Source of the DNA: Dendrolimus kikuchii
Lineage: Eukaryota; Arthropoda; Insecta; Lepidoptera; Lasiocampidae
Reading direction: 5' to 3'
Length of the DNA stretch: 64,000 nt
Assembly: GCA_019925095.2 (NCBI GenBank)
Contig: CM034392.1
Coordinates: 2,363,501-2,427,500, forward strand
The notes under the pieces are model-generated. The model was not told the DNA's origin. It made no database searches and saw only the letters and a program-made list of their open reading frames with translations. Of this stretch, positions 41,855-53,614 are shown piece by piece. The translations under genes were made by a program, and so were the position numbers. Each line of letters opens with the position of its first letter. The stretch's first letter is position 1.

Positions 41855-42413
41855 TACTATCTAAATATACTATTTACCCTCTTATAACGCACTACAGAAA
41901 AGTAGTATTTTTCTTTACAATAAAATACTTCTGTAGTCAACCTTCTTCTGCTTTCCCAAACGGGATGTAACTACGGAAAATTTAGAATAGAATAAATATC
42001 CTTATTGTACAAAAATGCTACACAAAATCAAGAACTGGCGATTTACAACACGGACAGTAAAAGTCGGTAGTTGCTAAACCATGTTAAGGCTCCTATTGCC
42101 GCGAAAGGTCGAAAATGGGGTGCAAACAAAACACCTTTTCGTTGGTAGTTACTGATCAATAATTTACCAAAAAAAATATCTTAAAGCCTCACGATATGAT
42201 ACATAACGTGGTTATTTCGTAATTTATGTATAGTTATTTTAAATTTAAATAAAGAAAACATTAAATCACCTCTAAATTCAAAATAGTGAACAAACACCTA
42301 CAAATATTTATTTAAATCTAAATAAATAATAATAAATCCAAATATCTTTATAAAAGAGAGATAAATAATTTGGTTTTATTATTGTTTTAAATACCAATTT
42401 ATTTTATTCACAA
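41855..42413. other. No gene seen
   Basis: AT-rich, no recognisable element. Confidence 0.4.
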
Positions 42414-42425
42414 TAAAATAATAAT

Positions 42426-42798
42426 GTCGTAATACCGAAGTAAGAAAGACAGTTGGTCTGAAAGAGAGTGTCGGGGTGAAGGTAAGGAAAGGAATGCTCC
42501 GGTGGTTCGGACATATAGAAAGAATGCATGATGAAAGAATGAATAAACAGATATACAATGCAAAAGTGGATGGATGCAGAAGTCGTGGAAGGCCACGACA
42601 CACTTTCCATGATCAAATTGATCGTGTACTAGCAGAAGGTGATGTTAGGAGCCTTAAGAACAGACGAGCGTGCATGTCAAGAGTTATGAATGTCAAAGAA
42701 GCAAGTGAGGTGTGTAAGAATAAGTCTTAATTGCCCCCTGTTGTTCGTGCCTACCCCGCAAGGGAACTGGCGTGAAGTTATGTATGTATGTATGTATG
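42426..42798 (+). pseudogene. RTE-like TATG-tail copy, 373 bp
   Basis: Open frame from MKVRKGMLRWFGHIERM to EVCKNKS, then a stop about 12 codons early. Tail intact. Flanked by TAAAATAATAAT at 42414-42425 and 42799-42810. Confidence 0.85.
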
Positions 42799-42810
42799 TA
42801 AAATAATAAT

Positions 42811-43353
42811 TTATCTGAAAAACGACCTACGATAAAAACCTCACTATCGCCCAAAAAATCATTACCAAAAAATCCTCAAGGAGGTTGGCGTTGCTACGAG
42901 CTTTAAGTACTTATATATAAATAATAAGTAGTAATATTTACTTCATTTTCTCCCAGACGCTATCCGATTTTCGGGGATAAAAATAATCCTATATCCATTC
43001 ATACCAAATTTCAGCATAATCGGTAAAGTGGTTTTTCCGCGAAATCGTAACAGTGAAACAGAGTTACTCTCGCATTTATAATATCAGTGTGGAGTATTTA
43101 ATTTTCGCTTTTCGCGAATCCGTCTTATAGCAAACTTAAAGCCGTGGTCGAATGAGGGTTACGCTTCGCAACCAAATTTATTACTAAACCAACTGGGCTT
43201 TGCATAATGCTTTGACAACCAGAAATCCTAACGAAATGGGTAATAACTTAAATTGCTACTTTAAAAAAAACATAGAAAAAGTCGTTTATATTTATAAGTA
43301 GTTTTACTTACTTGCCTATTCGAAATGCATTTAATAATATCTGTTGTCACTAT
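42811..43353. other. Unassigned; decayed Helitron-like stretch
   Basis: At about 42935-43090 the text (ATTTTCGGGGATAAAAATAA, AAATTTCAGCATAATCGGTA, TCGCATTTATAATATCAGTG) resembles old Helitron-type repeats in reverse orientation. No gene. Confidence 0.4.
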
Positions 43354-43357
43354 ATAT

Positions 43358-44129
43358 TGTTACGAGTCGCGAGACTCGAATTAAAATGCCATTAGAATGA
43401 CTACAGAGTTTATTAGAACTATACAAATACGTATAACACAGGTTTTTTTTGTTTTATTGCAGGAGATCAGCAGACAGGCAAATGGCCCACTTGATGGTAA
43501 GCGGTTACCATTGCCTATGGACATTTGCAACACCAAAGGTGTTACAAATGCGCTGCTGCTCTCTTAAGGGAAACTGGAACCTGGTCACTAATGCCGGAAC
43601 ACAACTCGAAGGTTGTTATGGCGACATACTTTAGACCAGGGGTGGTAGCCATCCAGCCGGGCAAATGCCCTACCACCTGGCTGTGGGTTGTTAAGTCGCC
43701 TCTTACGACAGGCCGCCCGGCCGCAGGAAATTGTATTCTTTCTCCGTTCCTGCACGGATGGACAAATATAACCGAACATAACAAGTCCAAACGTAATGCA
43801 GAAGGTCGTAATTCAATAAAACGCGCCAATTCCGTCACTATTTGATTCTCGATTATAGTACACACGTCTCGCTTTGATCCTGGTTCTCTCGATTGACTCC
43901 TCCCTCAATCGGGACATTGTTTTATACTGCACAAATGCAATATGTCCGCCCGGCTGCGTGAACCGAGTTTCCTAGAATCAGCTTGTACTTTAAATCCGTA
44001 ACACCTGGCTAATAAATAAACAAAAGAAGACGACCATTAAAGAATTTCAATGTTATTAGTTCAAATGCCGTCGGGTAATAAATGTGCTTTGTATTTCATT
44101 TTGTGTTTGTCGGGACCCGAGTTGTAACA
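43358..44129 (+). mobile_element. Solo LTR, family G, copy 2, with SINE inside
   Basis: It starts TGTTACGAGTCGCGAGACTC and ends CCCGAGTTGTAACA, between ATAT at 43354-43357 and ATAT at 44130-44133. Removing the SINE-like insertion leaves about 450 bp, the same as the other two copies. Confidence 0.8.
43442..43759 (-). mobile_element. SINE-like retroposon nested in LTR
   Basis: Near full length, from T-rich tail to the ATCCGTGCAGGAACGG head. I could not define a clean target-site duplication. Confidence 0.8.
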
Positions 44130-44133
44130 ATAT

Positions 44134-44553
44134 TGTTTTATACTTTACACAATTTTCGTGAATTTCTGCACTCATGTTACACATTCAATCACTTTATTTC
44201 ACACACACATCATCACTGTACGCATTCACACACTCACAGCCACTCACACGTACACATACACGCACGTAAGCATGCACAAATACATATCTCAGAGCTATCA
44301 TTATGTTGTTTAACCATATAAGTGAAGGGTAGCTTTGAGTGACTTAAAACACAGGCCTTGTTCCTAATTTGAGAGTCGAAGATATACCTACTTGTCTTAA
44401 ATTCCATAGCCGTATGTTAAATTAACACATCTTTACTGTTTCTTAATTATCTTTCTACGTGTCTCTTTTTTATAAAATTGTAAAACACTAAAGACTAATA
44501 AAGTTTTTTTTAAGATAACGGCCATAAAAATTATTATCATTATTATTTGTATG
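44134..44553. other. No gene seen; CA-rich run
   Basis: An irregular CACA/CATA repeat at about 44200-44285. No gene. Confidence 0.45.
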
Positions 44554-45160
44554 TCTTTCAAGACCACGGGCCGTAAAAATGGCCCGGACATTTGGAGGGA
44601 TTGCTAACTTGCGAACATGTAGAGGCCCCTTAACAAATTTAATGTAAATGTGGCGTGACACTGACCGGCGGTTATCCCTGTCTACACCATATAGTAATGC
44701 ACCCAAGGACAAGCCCCGGCCAGTGTAGAATTGTTGTGGGAAATGGGGACAAAAAGTACCGGGCTATTGGGGTGAACTGCTAGTGGTACTAGGGGTCTGG
44801 GAATATGGGGACTATGGCGTCTGCCCGTCGCAGTGTTCAGGGAACATGGAAAAATGGGCAGACGGTGACTCGCCACTCCCTGCATGGGCCTCAAAAAATG
44901 CCATAAAGACAGGGGCAGCATGGGTGTGAGTGGCTAAGGGGTGTAGATAGGTGGGTTGCAGATTCACCGTAGCGACTTCTGACGTGATGCCATTTATCAC
45001 TTCCGCCCTCGGAGCTTGAGTCTTATCTCTAGCGATCTTCACTCCGTGCCGGCTGGCTAAGGCAAGCACGGAGGCGGGGGCTTTGCCTTGGCCCCCGGAG
45101 TCAGGTACGAGGTGTCGCTACTCACCTAAGGCTTCGCCACAAAGCCCCCCTGCGGGCTTA
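44554..45160 (-). repeat. TAA-associated repeat, copy 4
   Basis: About 607 bp, minus strand from CCCGCAGGGGGGCTTTGTGG to GGTCTTGAAAGACATAC, with TTATTATTATTATTA on the right and TTATTATCATTATTATT on the left. Best preserved together with copy 2. Confidence 0.65.
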
Positions 45161-45838
45161 TTATTATTATTATTAATAAAATAATAAAAAATAAATAATA
45201 AATAAATTCTAGAATGTGTAGAATTCTAAACAGCAGTATTGATGTTACTGACATTTACTTCGACTCCGAAAATTCATTTTATAAAAGATTCGTTTAGCTT
45301 AAAATACACTAATTAGACATATACTGACGGACAGACTAATTTCATTACCTGACACATTTTTGTTATTTTTATTATTAGAGCTTAATTAAATAACAATGGA
45401 GAAATTAAACTGCAAGCTGTGTTCACCTATAATTAGTTTTTACATCGCATTGTAAACCTTAGTCATAAATGTAGTCACTGATCAGTACGAAACTGTTGTT
45501 GAACCTTAACAAAATAAAATAAAATAATGTAGCATTCGAACGGTGAAAGAAATGTTGTAATCGGTCCAGTAGTTTTTGAGTGTATTCGTTAAAAATATAC
45601 AAATCGTTCCTCTTTATTATATTAGTCTAGAAAGAATGCAAATAATAATTTGAAATTGTGAAACACAACCGATCCAATTAAAATTAAAACAAGTCTCAGA
45701 GTCTGAAGTTTTTTCTCCCAATTATTATGAGAGTAACAATCGTTTCTGTTAGTTGAAGTGTCGTTGTAACTGATTGCAAAATATGGATCATTGCCAATTC
45801 CATTTGGACTGGTGTAAATATTAGACAAATTGTTTACT
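45161..45838. other. No gene seen; decayed Helitron at 45515-45635
   Basis: AT-rich. At 45515-45635 a fragment matches the minus-strand repeat at 38985 (AATGTAGCATTCGAA, AATCGGTCCAGTAGTTTTTG, TTCCTCTTTATTATATTAGT). Confidence 0.4.
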
Positions 45839-46163
45839 ATTTTTTTTATTTTTTTTTATTGCAGGAGTTCAGCAGACAGGCCGACGGCCCACTTGATGGA
45901 AAGCGGTTACCATCGCCTATGGACATTTGCAACACCAAAGGTGCTACAAATGCGCTGCTGCTCTTTTAAAGGACACTGGAACCTGGTCACTAATGCCGGA
46001 ACACAACACAAGGTTGTTATGGCGGCATACTCTAGGCCAGGGGTGATCGCCATCCAGTCGAGCAAAAATACCCTACCACCTGGCTGTGGGTTGTTTAGTC
46101 GCCTCTTACGACAGGCCGCCAGGCCGCAGGAAATTGTATTCTTTCTCCGTTCCTGCACGGATA
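45839..46163 (-). mobile_element. SINE-like retroposon, near full length
   Basis: Complete copy; the head ends at ATCCGTGCAGGAACGGAG. Confidence 0.8.
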
Positions 46164-46530
46164 AGCTATGCGATATAATATCATACTAACTGTATATTGT
46201 TAAGTTTACGCGACTAGCGCAGTCGTGGAATGATAATGTTCGTCACCTTAAATAATACTGTCAATATTTTAATAAATGTTACGTTTATAAAATATAGAAA
46301 CGTGAAAAATGAAAATTGCAATATTGACAATGACAGACGCTGAGATTAACAATAAGAAACAAAGAGGATATAATCACTACGCTTAACATAATTATTAAAA
46401 CCAACAAAAAGGTTTTACATGGCCAAACAAACTTCTTGGAAACGATAGAAAATAAGAAAAACTTCTATTTTAGTAATTTTAAACTTTATTGTCAAAGAAG
46501 TCTGTTCTATAATTTAGTGCAAAAAGGCAA
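46164..46530. other. No gene seen
   Basis: AT-rich spacer. Confidence 0.4.
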
Positions 46531-47505
46531 CATATGCTCTTCTTCTTCAACCAATCTCTGTCCACTGCTGGACATAGACCTCCCCAAGTATGTGCCACAT
46601 ATCGCGGTCTCCCGTATTCCTCATCCATCCCTTGCCGGCGACCTTGCGCAGGTCATCAGTCCATCGGGCTGGCGAGTGTCCTAGGCTACGTTTGCAGAAA
46701 CGTGGTTTCCACTCCAGGACTCGTTTGCTCCATCGGCCGTCGGTTCTGCCACAGACGTGATCGGCCCACTGCCATTTCAACTTGCTAATTTTGCGAGCTA
46801 TGTCTACCTTCCTAATTTTTACGGATATACTCATTTCTGATTTTATCCATAAGAAAACACTTAACACAGCTCGTTCCATAGCCCGTTGGTCGATCGGCTG
46901 GGCGTAACTATGTTCTAAATCTCAGCCTTTCCAACACAAACAAAAGCGCAGGGTCGACAGGGAGGAGGGGGTTTTTAGTGGGTATTGGGGTTGCTCGCCC
47001 GTGCAGCAACGCTCGGAGTCTTCCACACTATTCTGTGACGTCGATCGCGGACGGAGCACTGCCAAGAGCATACTATTGCTGCAGTGTTATCGCCCCCGAC
47101 CGACGCGTGTCGTTCCCCTAGCAAAGGCCCAGTTTGTGCGTAAATCGGTTAAGCATTTTCCCTCGCCTCCAAAAAAAAAAAATAGCCCGTTGGGCGATTT
47201 TGAATTTTGTGGACCAGTCCCATCGTCAGTGTCTATGTCTCGTCACCGTATGTCATGCTGGGTAGGAGAAACTGCTCGAAGACTTTCGTCTCGCAAGCAT
47301 TGCGGGATGGTCGACGAGAAAACATGTTAAATATAATCGAACGCTGCCCAGCGTAACTGGATCTTCCTATTCATTTCTTCCTCGAAGCCGTGCCTACCTG
47401 AATTTTTTTGTCTAAGGTAGACATATTCCTACACAACCTCAAGTGGGGAGCCATCCACGTTTACCTGTCTTGGCATGAGATGTTCGTCGAACATGTGCTT
47501 GCAGA
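46531..47505 (-). pseudogene. BovB-like RTE, truncated second copy
   Basis: Aligns with the 3' third of the element at 29850-32262: KISKLKWQWADHVCGR, GEVYVQQWT, and further upstream the GATCTTCCTATT and AACCTCAAGTGGGGAGCC blocks. It carries several frameshifts and an inserted 292-bp retroposon. Confidence 0.8.
46890..47181 (+). mobile_element. Unclassified poly(A) retroposon, 292 bp
   Basis: Inserted in the RTE copy between two copies of ATAGCCCGTTGG (46878-46889 and 47182-47193), a 12-bp duplication. It ends CCTCGCCTCC plus 11 A. The body is GC-rich, with no long open frame and no A/B box that I recognise. It could be the 3' end of a non-LTR element or a processed transcript. Confidence 0.7.
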
Positions 47506-47675
47506 ACGTTAAATGAATAAATTTGAAAACTGGCGAACATTTTCATACCACTGCTGTACTCATAATTTTGTTTAAAAGGTTTCATATTTGACTGTTTTAA
47601 CTGATTACGTGCTTATTAGCTTCTTAGATTATGGAGGACTGTGTTTAAAATATAAAATATTGTTGTGTATAAATA

Positions 47676-47840
47676 CATACATACATACATAACTTCACGC
47701 CAATTCCCTGCGGGGTAGGCACGAATAACAGAGTGCTATTTAGGCTTATTCTTACACACCTCACTTGCTTCTTTGACATTCATAACTCTTGTCATGCAAG
47801 CTCGTCGGTTCTTAAGGCTCCTGACATCACCTTCCTGACC
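47676..47840 (-). pseudogene. RTE-like TATG-tail copy, 165 bp
   Basis: About 45 codons plus tail. Flanked by TGTGTATAAATA at 47664-47675 and 47841-47852. Confidence 0.88.
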
Positions 47841-47852
47841 TGTGTATAAATA

Positions 47853-48454
47853 ACGAATAAAAACACATTTTGCAATAAAATAAAACGAAATTAAATTAAA
47901 AAAATCACTTATAAATCCTTTTTAACAATTAAGTTAGGTAGCCAAAAATAAACCGCCTATTGTCGTCATAAAATTCTATATTTCAGATATTATAGTTTTT
48001 ATTTTCATTTATTACAAGTTACGTTTTGTTACTTTATTAATTTCAGGGTAACTTGAAGGTTTATAAAATGTTGAAGTTATTGTAAAACCATCATAATTTT
48101 TAATATGTCCAACTTCTAACAGTTTTGCAACTTTTTAGATTCTTCGACGGGAGTGTCCCATTGTCGAAAGCCATACCTGCGCTTAACGACGTCTCGTTGT
48201 TAAGTTTTGATGACAGATATAAACGTTACGACGCCATTCCGTGTGATGCGCTTGACAAAATGGCCGCTGTCTCGCCGCACGGTTTTTATTCGGCCGTTTA
48301 TCTTTGGACCTATAAGTGGATAATTTCCGCACTTTTAATGTTTATAGCCATAGGTATCGGTTAATATTTTCAGAGTTTTATGACGCATGTTTTGATACTT
48401 CTGGATTTAACTGAATTGTTTTATACTGAGAGATACTTCATAAATTTCATCAAA
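47853..48454. other. No gene called
   Basis: A 79-codon frame at 48125-48364 has a hydrophobic C-terminus but no recognisable domain, no convincing start context and no copy elsewhere; not called. Confidence 0.35.
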
Positions 48455-48950
48455 CTAGCGGTCGCTCGTGGTCGAAACTCGACCATAATAATTAATTTAA
48501 GTTATAAGTTTGAACATTATTAAGGTTCTGTTGTCAAAGACTATACTTCTATAATCACAGATTTCGCCAAGGCTACACTGTTAATTTGACTTTAACAATA
48601 AACAAACGAGTATATATGCATGTGTGTGTCAAATACATGGTAGTGTGTGTAATGTTTTTTTTATTGATTTAATGTATTTTATGCATAATTTAAAAAAATA
48701 TTAGCATTCTGCACTACTTCTCTATATAAACTATAAGTGTGCGAAATTTCATACTCCTCTGTCCGCGCAATTTTCGTAAAAAGGGGTACAAAGTTTTTGC
48801 TTCACGTATTATACAGATTAAATAGGACCTGTTTAAGATTTTCAATTTTAACTGAACTAGAGTTTTCCCCGCGGCTACCCTGGTAAACCCTGAGTAGTAA
48901 CTCTATATTACTCACATAAAAACTAAATTAGGTTTTATATATATATTAGA
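48455..48950 (-). mobile_element. Helitron-like element, 496 bp
   Basis: The minus strand starts TCTAATATATATATAAAACC and ends CGAGCGACCGCTAG before T. The base before TC is G rather than A, a weak point. Fragments of the same family lie at 19925-20345 and 20500-20594. Confidence 0.6.
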
Positions 48951-49084
48951 CCTAAAACAAAGAAACTAACAAAGAAACTAAGTCCATATAGTCTAAACAC
49001 CTGCCTAGTAAAACATAGAGATGAGTCGAAGCCAACCTGATTTGAAATAATACAATGAATGATTTGTTTCCTAATAACAACATA

Positions 49085-49470
49085 TTCGTTAGTGAATTGA
49101 AAAAACGCGATTGCAGCGCCATCTATTTAGCGAAACTGTCTATTTTATGGAAACGACATCATTTAGCGGGATAAAATGTATCCTGAGTCTTCTGCACTAT
49201 GTCGAATTTCATTCATATATGTTCAGTAGTTTCCAAAAAAGATGCGATTTTAACGCCATCTTTTTCGCTCTCTTCGTCTATCCCACGGAAACGACGTCAT
49301 TTATCGGGATAAAAAGTATCCTAAGTTACGCCCCGTAATATAAGTTAGCTGCGTTTCGAATTTAATTTAAATCCGTTCAGTAGTTTTTACGTGATGCTCT
49401 AACAGATAGAAAGACAGACGAAAAATCTAAAAAATGCATTTTCGGAGTCTCCTGGTCCGAACTAGCCCCC
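49085..49470. repeat. Decayed repeat with two similar blocks
   Basis: Two units of about 120 bp share CGCCATCT, GGAAACGAC-TCATTTA, CGGGATAAAA-TATCCT and TTCAGTAGTTT. Style and spacing resemble Helitron internal repeats, but no termini are visible. Confidence 0.45.
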
Positions 49471-50168
49471 CTAATTTTTTTCCAAATTTTAAAACGCATT
49501 GTACAAGCTCGAACCATTTACAGATTTATTGTAGTATAGATAGATAGATTTAGAGTAAAAAATATTTTTTAAATATTAATATGTTGATTGATAGTTTTAG
49601 TTGATTTGATATGAAACTCCAACTGAAAATCAGCGTTGTGTCGGATATAATTCTGGCACAGCAATAAGCTGAGTGCAAACATTGTTTGCTGAATATGCGG
49701 CGTCAAAATTCTCAAGACATAATACTTTTTAAGTGAAAACTTCTTTTGGTACGTTGGGCAGTTTTGACGGGGAATAAGCTTTTTTAAATACAAGCTTTTT
49801 GAGATTCTGGATATCATGTAGCAGCAAAGTGCTAGCCAAGGCAAGTAAAACGAGCCCAAACACGACAGGTCTATCTTGTTTAGTACAAGAGTTCCTATGG
49901 CCAGCTTCCGATTCCATCATTAGATCAGCTCTATGGTAACATATTATTGCATTGTCACGCGATATACATATGCGTGCAAAATTTCAGCTCAATCGGAAAC
50001 CGGGAAGTTGGTCAAATTTAACTTGCAACAATCCACCCGAACTTACATACATACATACTTAGGTACATCCTATGCAAGTTACATAAAAGCTTGTAAAAAG
50101 CACTGAACTCGCGTGACCGTCCCGCTCAGGTACTAAGTCCTACGACTGACAGTTTTTTTTAAATTTTA
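49471..50168. other. No gene seen; repeat at 49620-49740
   Basis: Contains the plus-strand partner of the repeat at 16780-16900 (TGTTTGCTGAATATGCGGCG). A 96-codon minus frame is not supported as a gene. Confidence 0.4.
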
Positions 50169-50666
50169 CATACATACATACATAACTTCACGCCAGTTCC
50201 CTTGCGGGGTAGGCACGAACAACAGAGCGCCATTTAGGCTTATTCTTACACACCTCACTTGCTTCTTTGACATTCATAACTCTTGTCATGCACGCTCGTC
50301 TGTTCTTAAGGCTCCTGACATCACCTTCTGCTAGTACACGATCAATTTGATCATGGAAGGTGTGTCGTGGCCTTCCACGACTTCTGCATCCATCCACTTT
50401 TGCATTGTATATCTGTTTATTCATTCTTTCATCATGCATTCTTTCCACATGCCCGAACCACCGGAGCATTCCTTTCCTTACCTTCACCCCGGCACTCTCT
50501 TTCAGACCAACTCTCTTTCTTACTTCGGTATTACGAACGCGGTCCGCGAGCGTCACTCCGCAGATTTTGCGCAGTGCTCGCATCTCGACCGCGTTTACTC
50601 TACTTTCATGCTTTCTCTTCCATACCCAACTCTCGCTTTCATACGTGAGCGTAGGTACCAGCACCT
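50169..50666 (-). pseudogene. RTE-like TATG-tail copy, 498 bp
   Basis: Open minus-strand frame of about 158 codons from VPTLTYESESWVW to AYPARELA. Truncated upstream at 50666. I see no clean duplication. Confidence 0.8.
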
Positions 50667-50850
50667 AAAATATGTCAGCAATGAAGTTGCGTTCTTCAAA
50701 TAAAGTCTTTCTTGACTCTGGTAAAGAGTTAAATGTCTCAGTCATGTAAAACACACGTGGAAGGAAACGCAGGTGACTTGAGCACCGATTTTAAAACCGA
50801 ATATTTCCACACCGAAAATAGTTTTGCCCTACCGAGCAAACCCGATATAA
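50667..50850. other. No feature seen
   Basis: Short unassigned stretch. Confidence 0.35.
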
Positions 50851-51090
50851 GTTAGGTATGCAGGCTAACTGGCACCGTGGCCCAGTTGTGGCTGGTCCCT
50901 AATTCGATTCCGGGGTCGGGTGAGTCTTGTTTGGTTTCCACTCGGTGCCGGGCTGTGGTCGTTGCGATTAAACTGACCTCATTGTTTCGGTGAATCTCTG
51001 ACGCAAGTTTCGTGTTGGAATATCTGACCCACAATGTTCTTGATGTTCAAGTGCTAATGAAATGTATTTGGGACCACTCATGAGTGTGGT
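50851..51090 (+). mobile_element. Possible tRNA-derived SINE, third family
   Basis: An A-box-like TGGCCCAGTTGTGG and a B-box-like ATTCGATTCC lie about 25 bp apart, closer than in a tRNA. No second copy in the window, so the call is weak. Confidence 0.35.
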
Positions 51091-51192
51091 AGTTCATTGT
51101 TTTTATTACTTGTTAGTTCTTTCGCTCCATTTTTGGAATTATTGAATTTAGGAAAATAGCATCGTATTCAACGTTGTATAGCAGCCGACATA

Positions 51193-51452
51193 TCTTATAC
51201 TAATGTATAAGTATGAAGCCGATGAGTTTCTTTGTTTGCTTGAACGCGCTAATCTCAGGTACTACTGCTCTGATTTGAAAAATTCTTTCAGTGTTGGATA
51301 GCCCATTTATCGAGGAAGGCTATAGGCTATATATCATCACGCTAAGACCAATAGGAGCGGAGCACCAATGAAGAATGTTTCAAAATCGGGGGATTTTTTA
51401 ACTTGATTTTTTTAAACTATTCCACGCGGACGAAGTCGCGGGCAGAAGCTAG
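51193..51452 (+). mobile_element. Helitron, third subfamily, 260 bp
   Basis: A then TCTTATACTAATGTATAAGT at the start; GCGGGCAGAAGCTAG then T at the end. Interior CCAATAGGAGCGGAGCACC is shared with 51990-52219. Confidence 0.8.
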
Positions 51453-51989
51453 TCTATCTATATTATTATAACATTCTAAACATGCCGTGTCTGTATATTG
51501 GCGCTATTAAAACTGGAATACACTATGTAAACGATAGAGACCATTGCATTTTTTTTAGATTTCTTATCTGTTGGTCGGTTTGTCTGTTTGTTCGGGATTC
51601 ACGTAAAAACTACTCTGCGGATTTCGATGCGGTTTCCGCTGTCCGATAGAAAATTCTTAGACTTAAAATCTGCGCTACTTTTTATCCCGGGAATCGGAAT
51701 TTTCCCGGGAGCGGTTTGAAGTTGTTCGGATGCATAACGTTGGCCTATTCCGACACAGTTTCCACCAAAACAATAGCTTGTATTCTTTTTTTAATGCTGT
51801 GGTACTTTGTGTCCAGGGAATCCCATGGGAATTTCTAGTCAAGCGTGTACAAAGTCGTAGGCATATCCTAGTACAATACCTACATGTATACAAATCTGAT
51901 TTCTCATATAAACATATAATAATGAGTTTATTTATTTAATATCTTAGGTTATCAAGATTATTTCAATGTAATTAAAACAATATTAAAGA
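51453..51989. other. Unassigned; decayed repeat at 51540-51720
   Basis: ACGTAAAAACTACTCTGCGG and ACTTTTTATCCCGGGAATC resemble the degraded repeats at 26490 and 49085. No gene. Confidence 0.35.
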
Positions 51990-52219
51990 CTAGCTTCTGA
52001 ATAGTTAAAAAAAGTAAGTTAAAAAACTCCCCATTTTGAAACATTCTTCATTGGTGTTCCGCTCCTATTGGTCTTAGCGTAATGATATATAGCCTATAGC
52101 CTTCCTCGATAAATTGGCTATCTAACACTGAAATATTTTTTTAAATCAGACCAGTAGTTCCCGAGATTAGCGCGTTCAAACAAACAAACTCTTCAGCTTT
52201 ATATATTAGTAGTATAAGA
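51990..52219 (-). mobile_element. Helitron, third subfamily, 230 bp
   Basis: The minus strand starts TCTTATACTACTAATATAT after A and ends AACTATTCAGAAGCTAG before T. Tail-to-tail with the copy at 51193. Confidence 0.78.
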
Positions 52220-52229
52220 TAAGATCTTT

Positions 52230-52540
52230 ATCAGTGCAGGAACGGAGAAAGAATACAATTTCCTGCGGCCTGGCGGCCTGTCGTAAGAGGCGACTAAACA
52301 AGCCACTGCCAGGTGGTAGGATATTTGCTCGACTGGATGGCGACCTGGTCTAGAGTATGCCGCCACAACAACCTTGTGTTGTGTTCTGGCATTAGTGACC
52401 AGGTTCCAGTCTCCTTTAAGAGAGCAGCAGCGCATTTGTAGCACCTTTGGTGTTGCAAATGTCCATAGGCGATGGTAACCGCTTTCCATCAAGTGAGCCG
52501 TCTGCCTGTCTGCTGAACTGCTGCAATAAAAAATAAAAAG
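52230..52540 (+). mobile_element. SINE-like retroposon, near full length
   Basis: Complete copy; head ATCAGTGCAGGAACGG, tail CTGCAATAAAAAATAAAAAG. Confidence 0.8.
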
Positions 52541-53614
52541 ATATTAAGATAAGGGGTCGAAACGTCAGAATGAAATCGCGTCTGATATCAACTTAGTATC
52601 ACTGATTTTCTGTAGAAGAAGCATTGGGCATTTCTTCTATTGACTTCCTCCATACGAAAGACATAGGCTTGAGATGAAAATCCTGATCCAAATCTACCGA
52701 AGTACTTCTATACACTTGCTTGATTTTCATCAATAAATTCGGTATTACTAGTCATTCTCGTATTCATACTGGAAATTTAAAACAGATCAAAGTCAAAAAA
52801 TATGTCAATGATATCAGAGAGGTCATCATCATATGTATTTCTTACTTTTTGAGTGAAATATATATATTTTCGAAGAACTTTTGTTACCTAACCATTTGTC
52901 ATCAAATTACGCGAACTTACAACCGTACTATAATATTAATTTGAATATACAATAGGGGAAGTTATTTACTGTTATACCCTCCAGACTCTTCGTTAAGCAA
53001 ATAATAAGCCGAAACACCAACAATAAAATTATTTACATCTATACAAAATTTAACAGAGAGCAAAGTTGATCCCAATTTAAAATGAGTTTCGCTTGTAAAT
53101 ATCGAAAGTTCAGACTTTCATTTCCTCTGCAACCCCCCTTTTAGCTATATATCCCCCTTTACTCATATACGCAAAGGGGGAAGGGTAAAGCTTTTCATAA
53201 GCCATTATATCGCCTGGTATTGTCCGGTTTCAACTGGTTTAGAGTTCGGAACAATTCGGACATGTTCGGGAAACTTCGGGAAATTACGAATTGAATTTAA
53301 TTTATTAGGACTAATTAAGTACATTTACAAGGTTGAGTATTTTCTTTTATAAATGGTTATTTGTTTTCTTTATCGATTTTATATATCATTCCTATATGAA
53401 ATCAAGTTTCCTAATGTATTTGCGAGCTTGTATTAAATTATATATTAGAGATTATTTTTTTTGATGAAATGTAGAACGAGCCCTAGGTTCTTACAGATGT
53501 CCAGCTACATTGTTTGGCGAACTAAACTCAATAGTGAACGTAAGCTTCTTGTCCCTGCTTAAATTCGAATTCATTATTAGTATTTTCTTAAGTTTTCGCG
53601 ACTTGTATACATAA
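52541..53614. other. No gene seen, about 1.1 kb
   Basis: The longest stretch without a recognisable element. AT-rich, with only short frames (for example 52720-52944) lacking domains. Confidence 0.4.

Noticed and set aside
48125..48364. Small membrane-protein-like open frame
   Set aside because: No domain, no supporting copy, no start context or splice signals that I trust; chance frame in AT-rich DNA.
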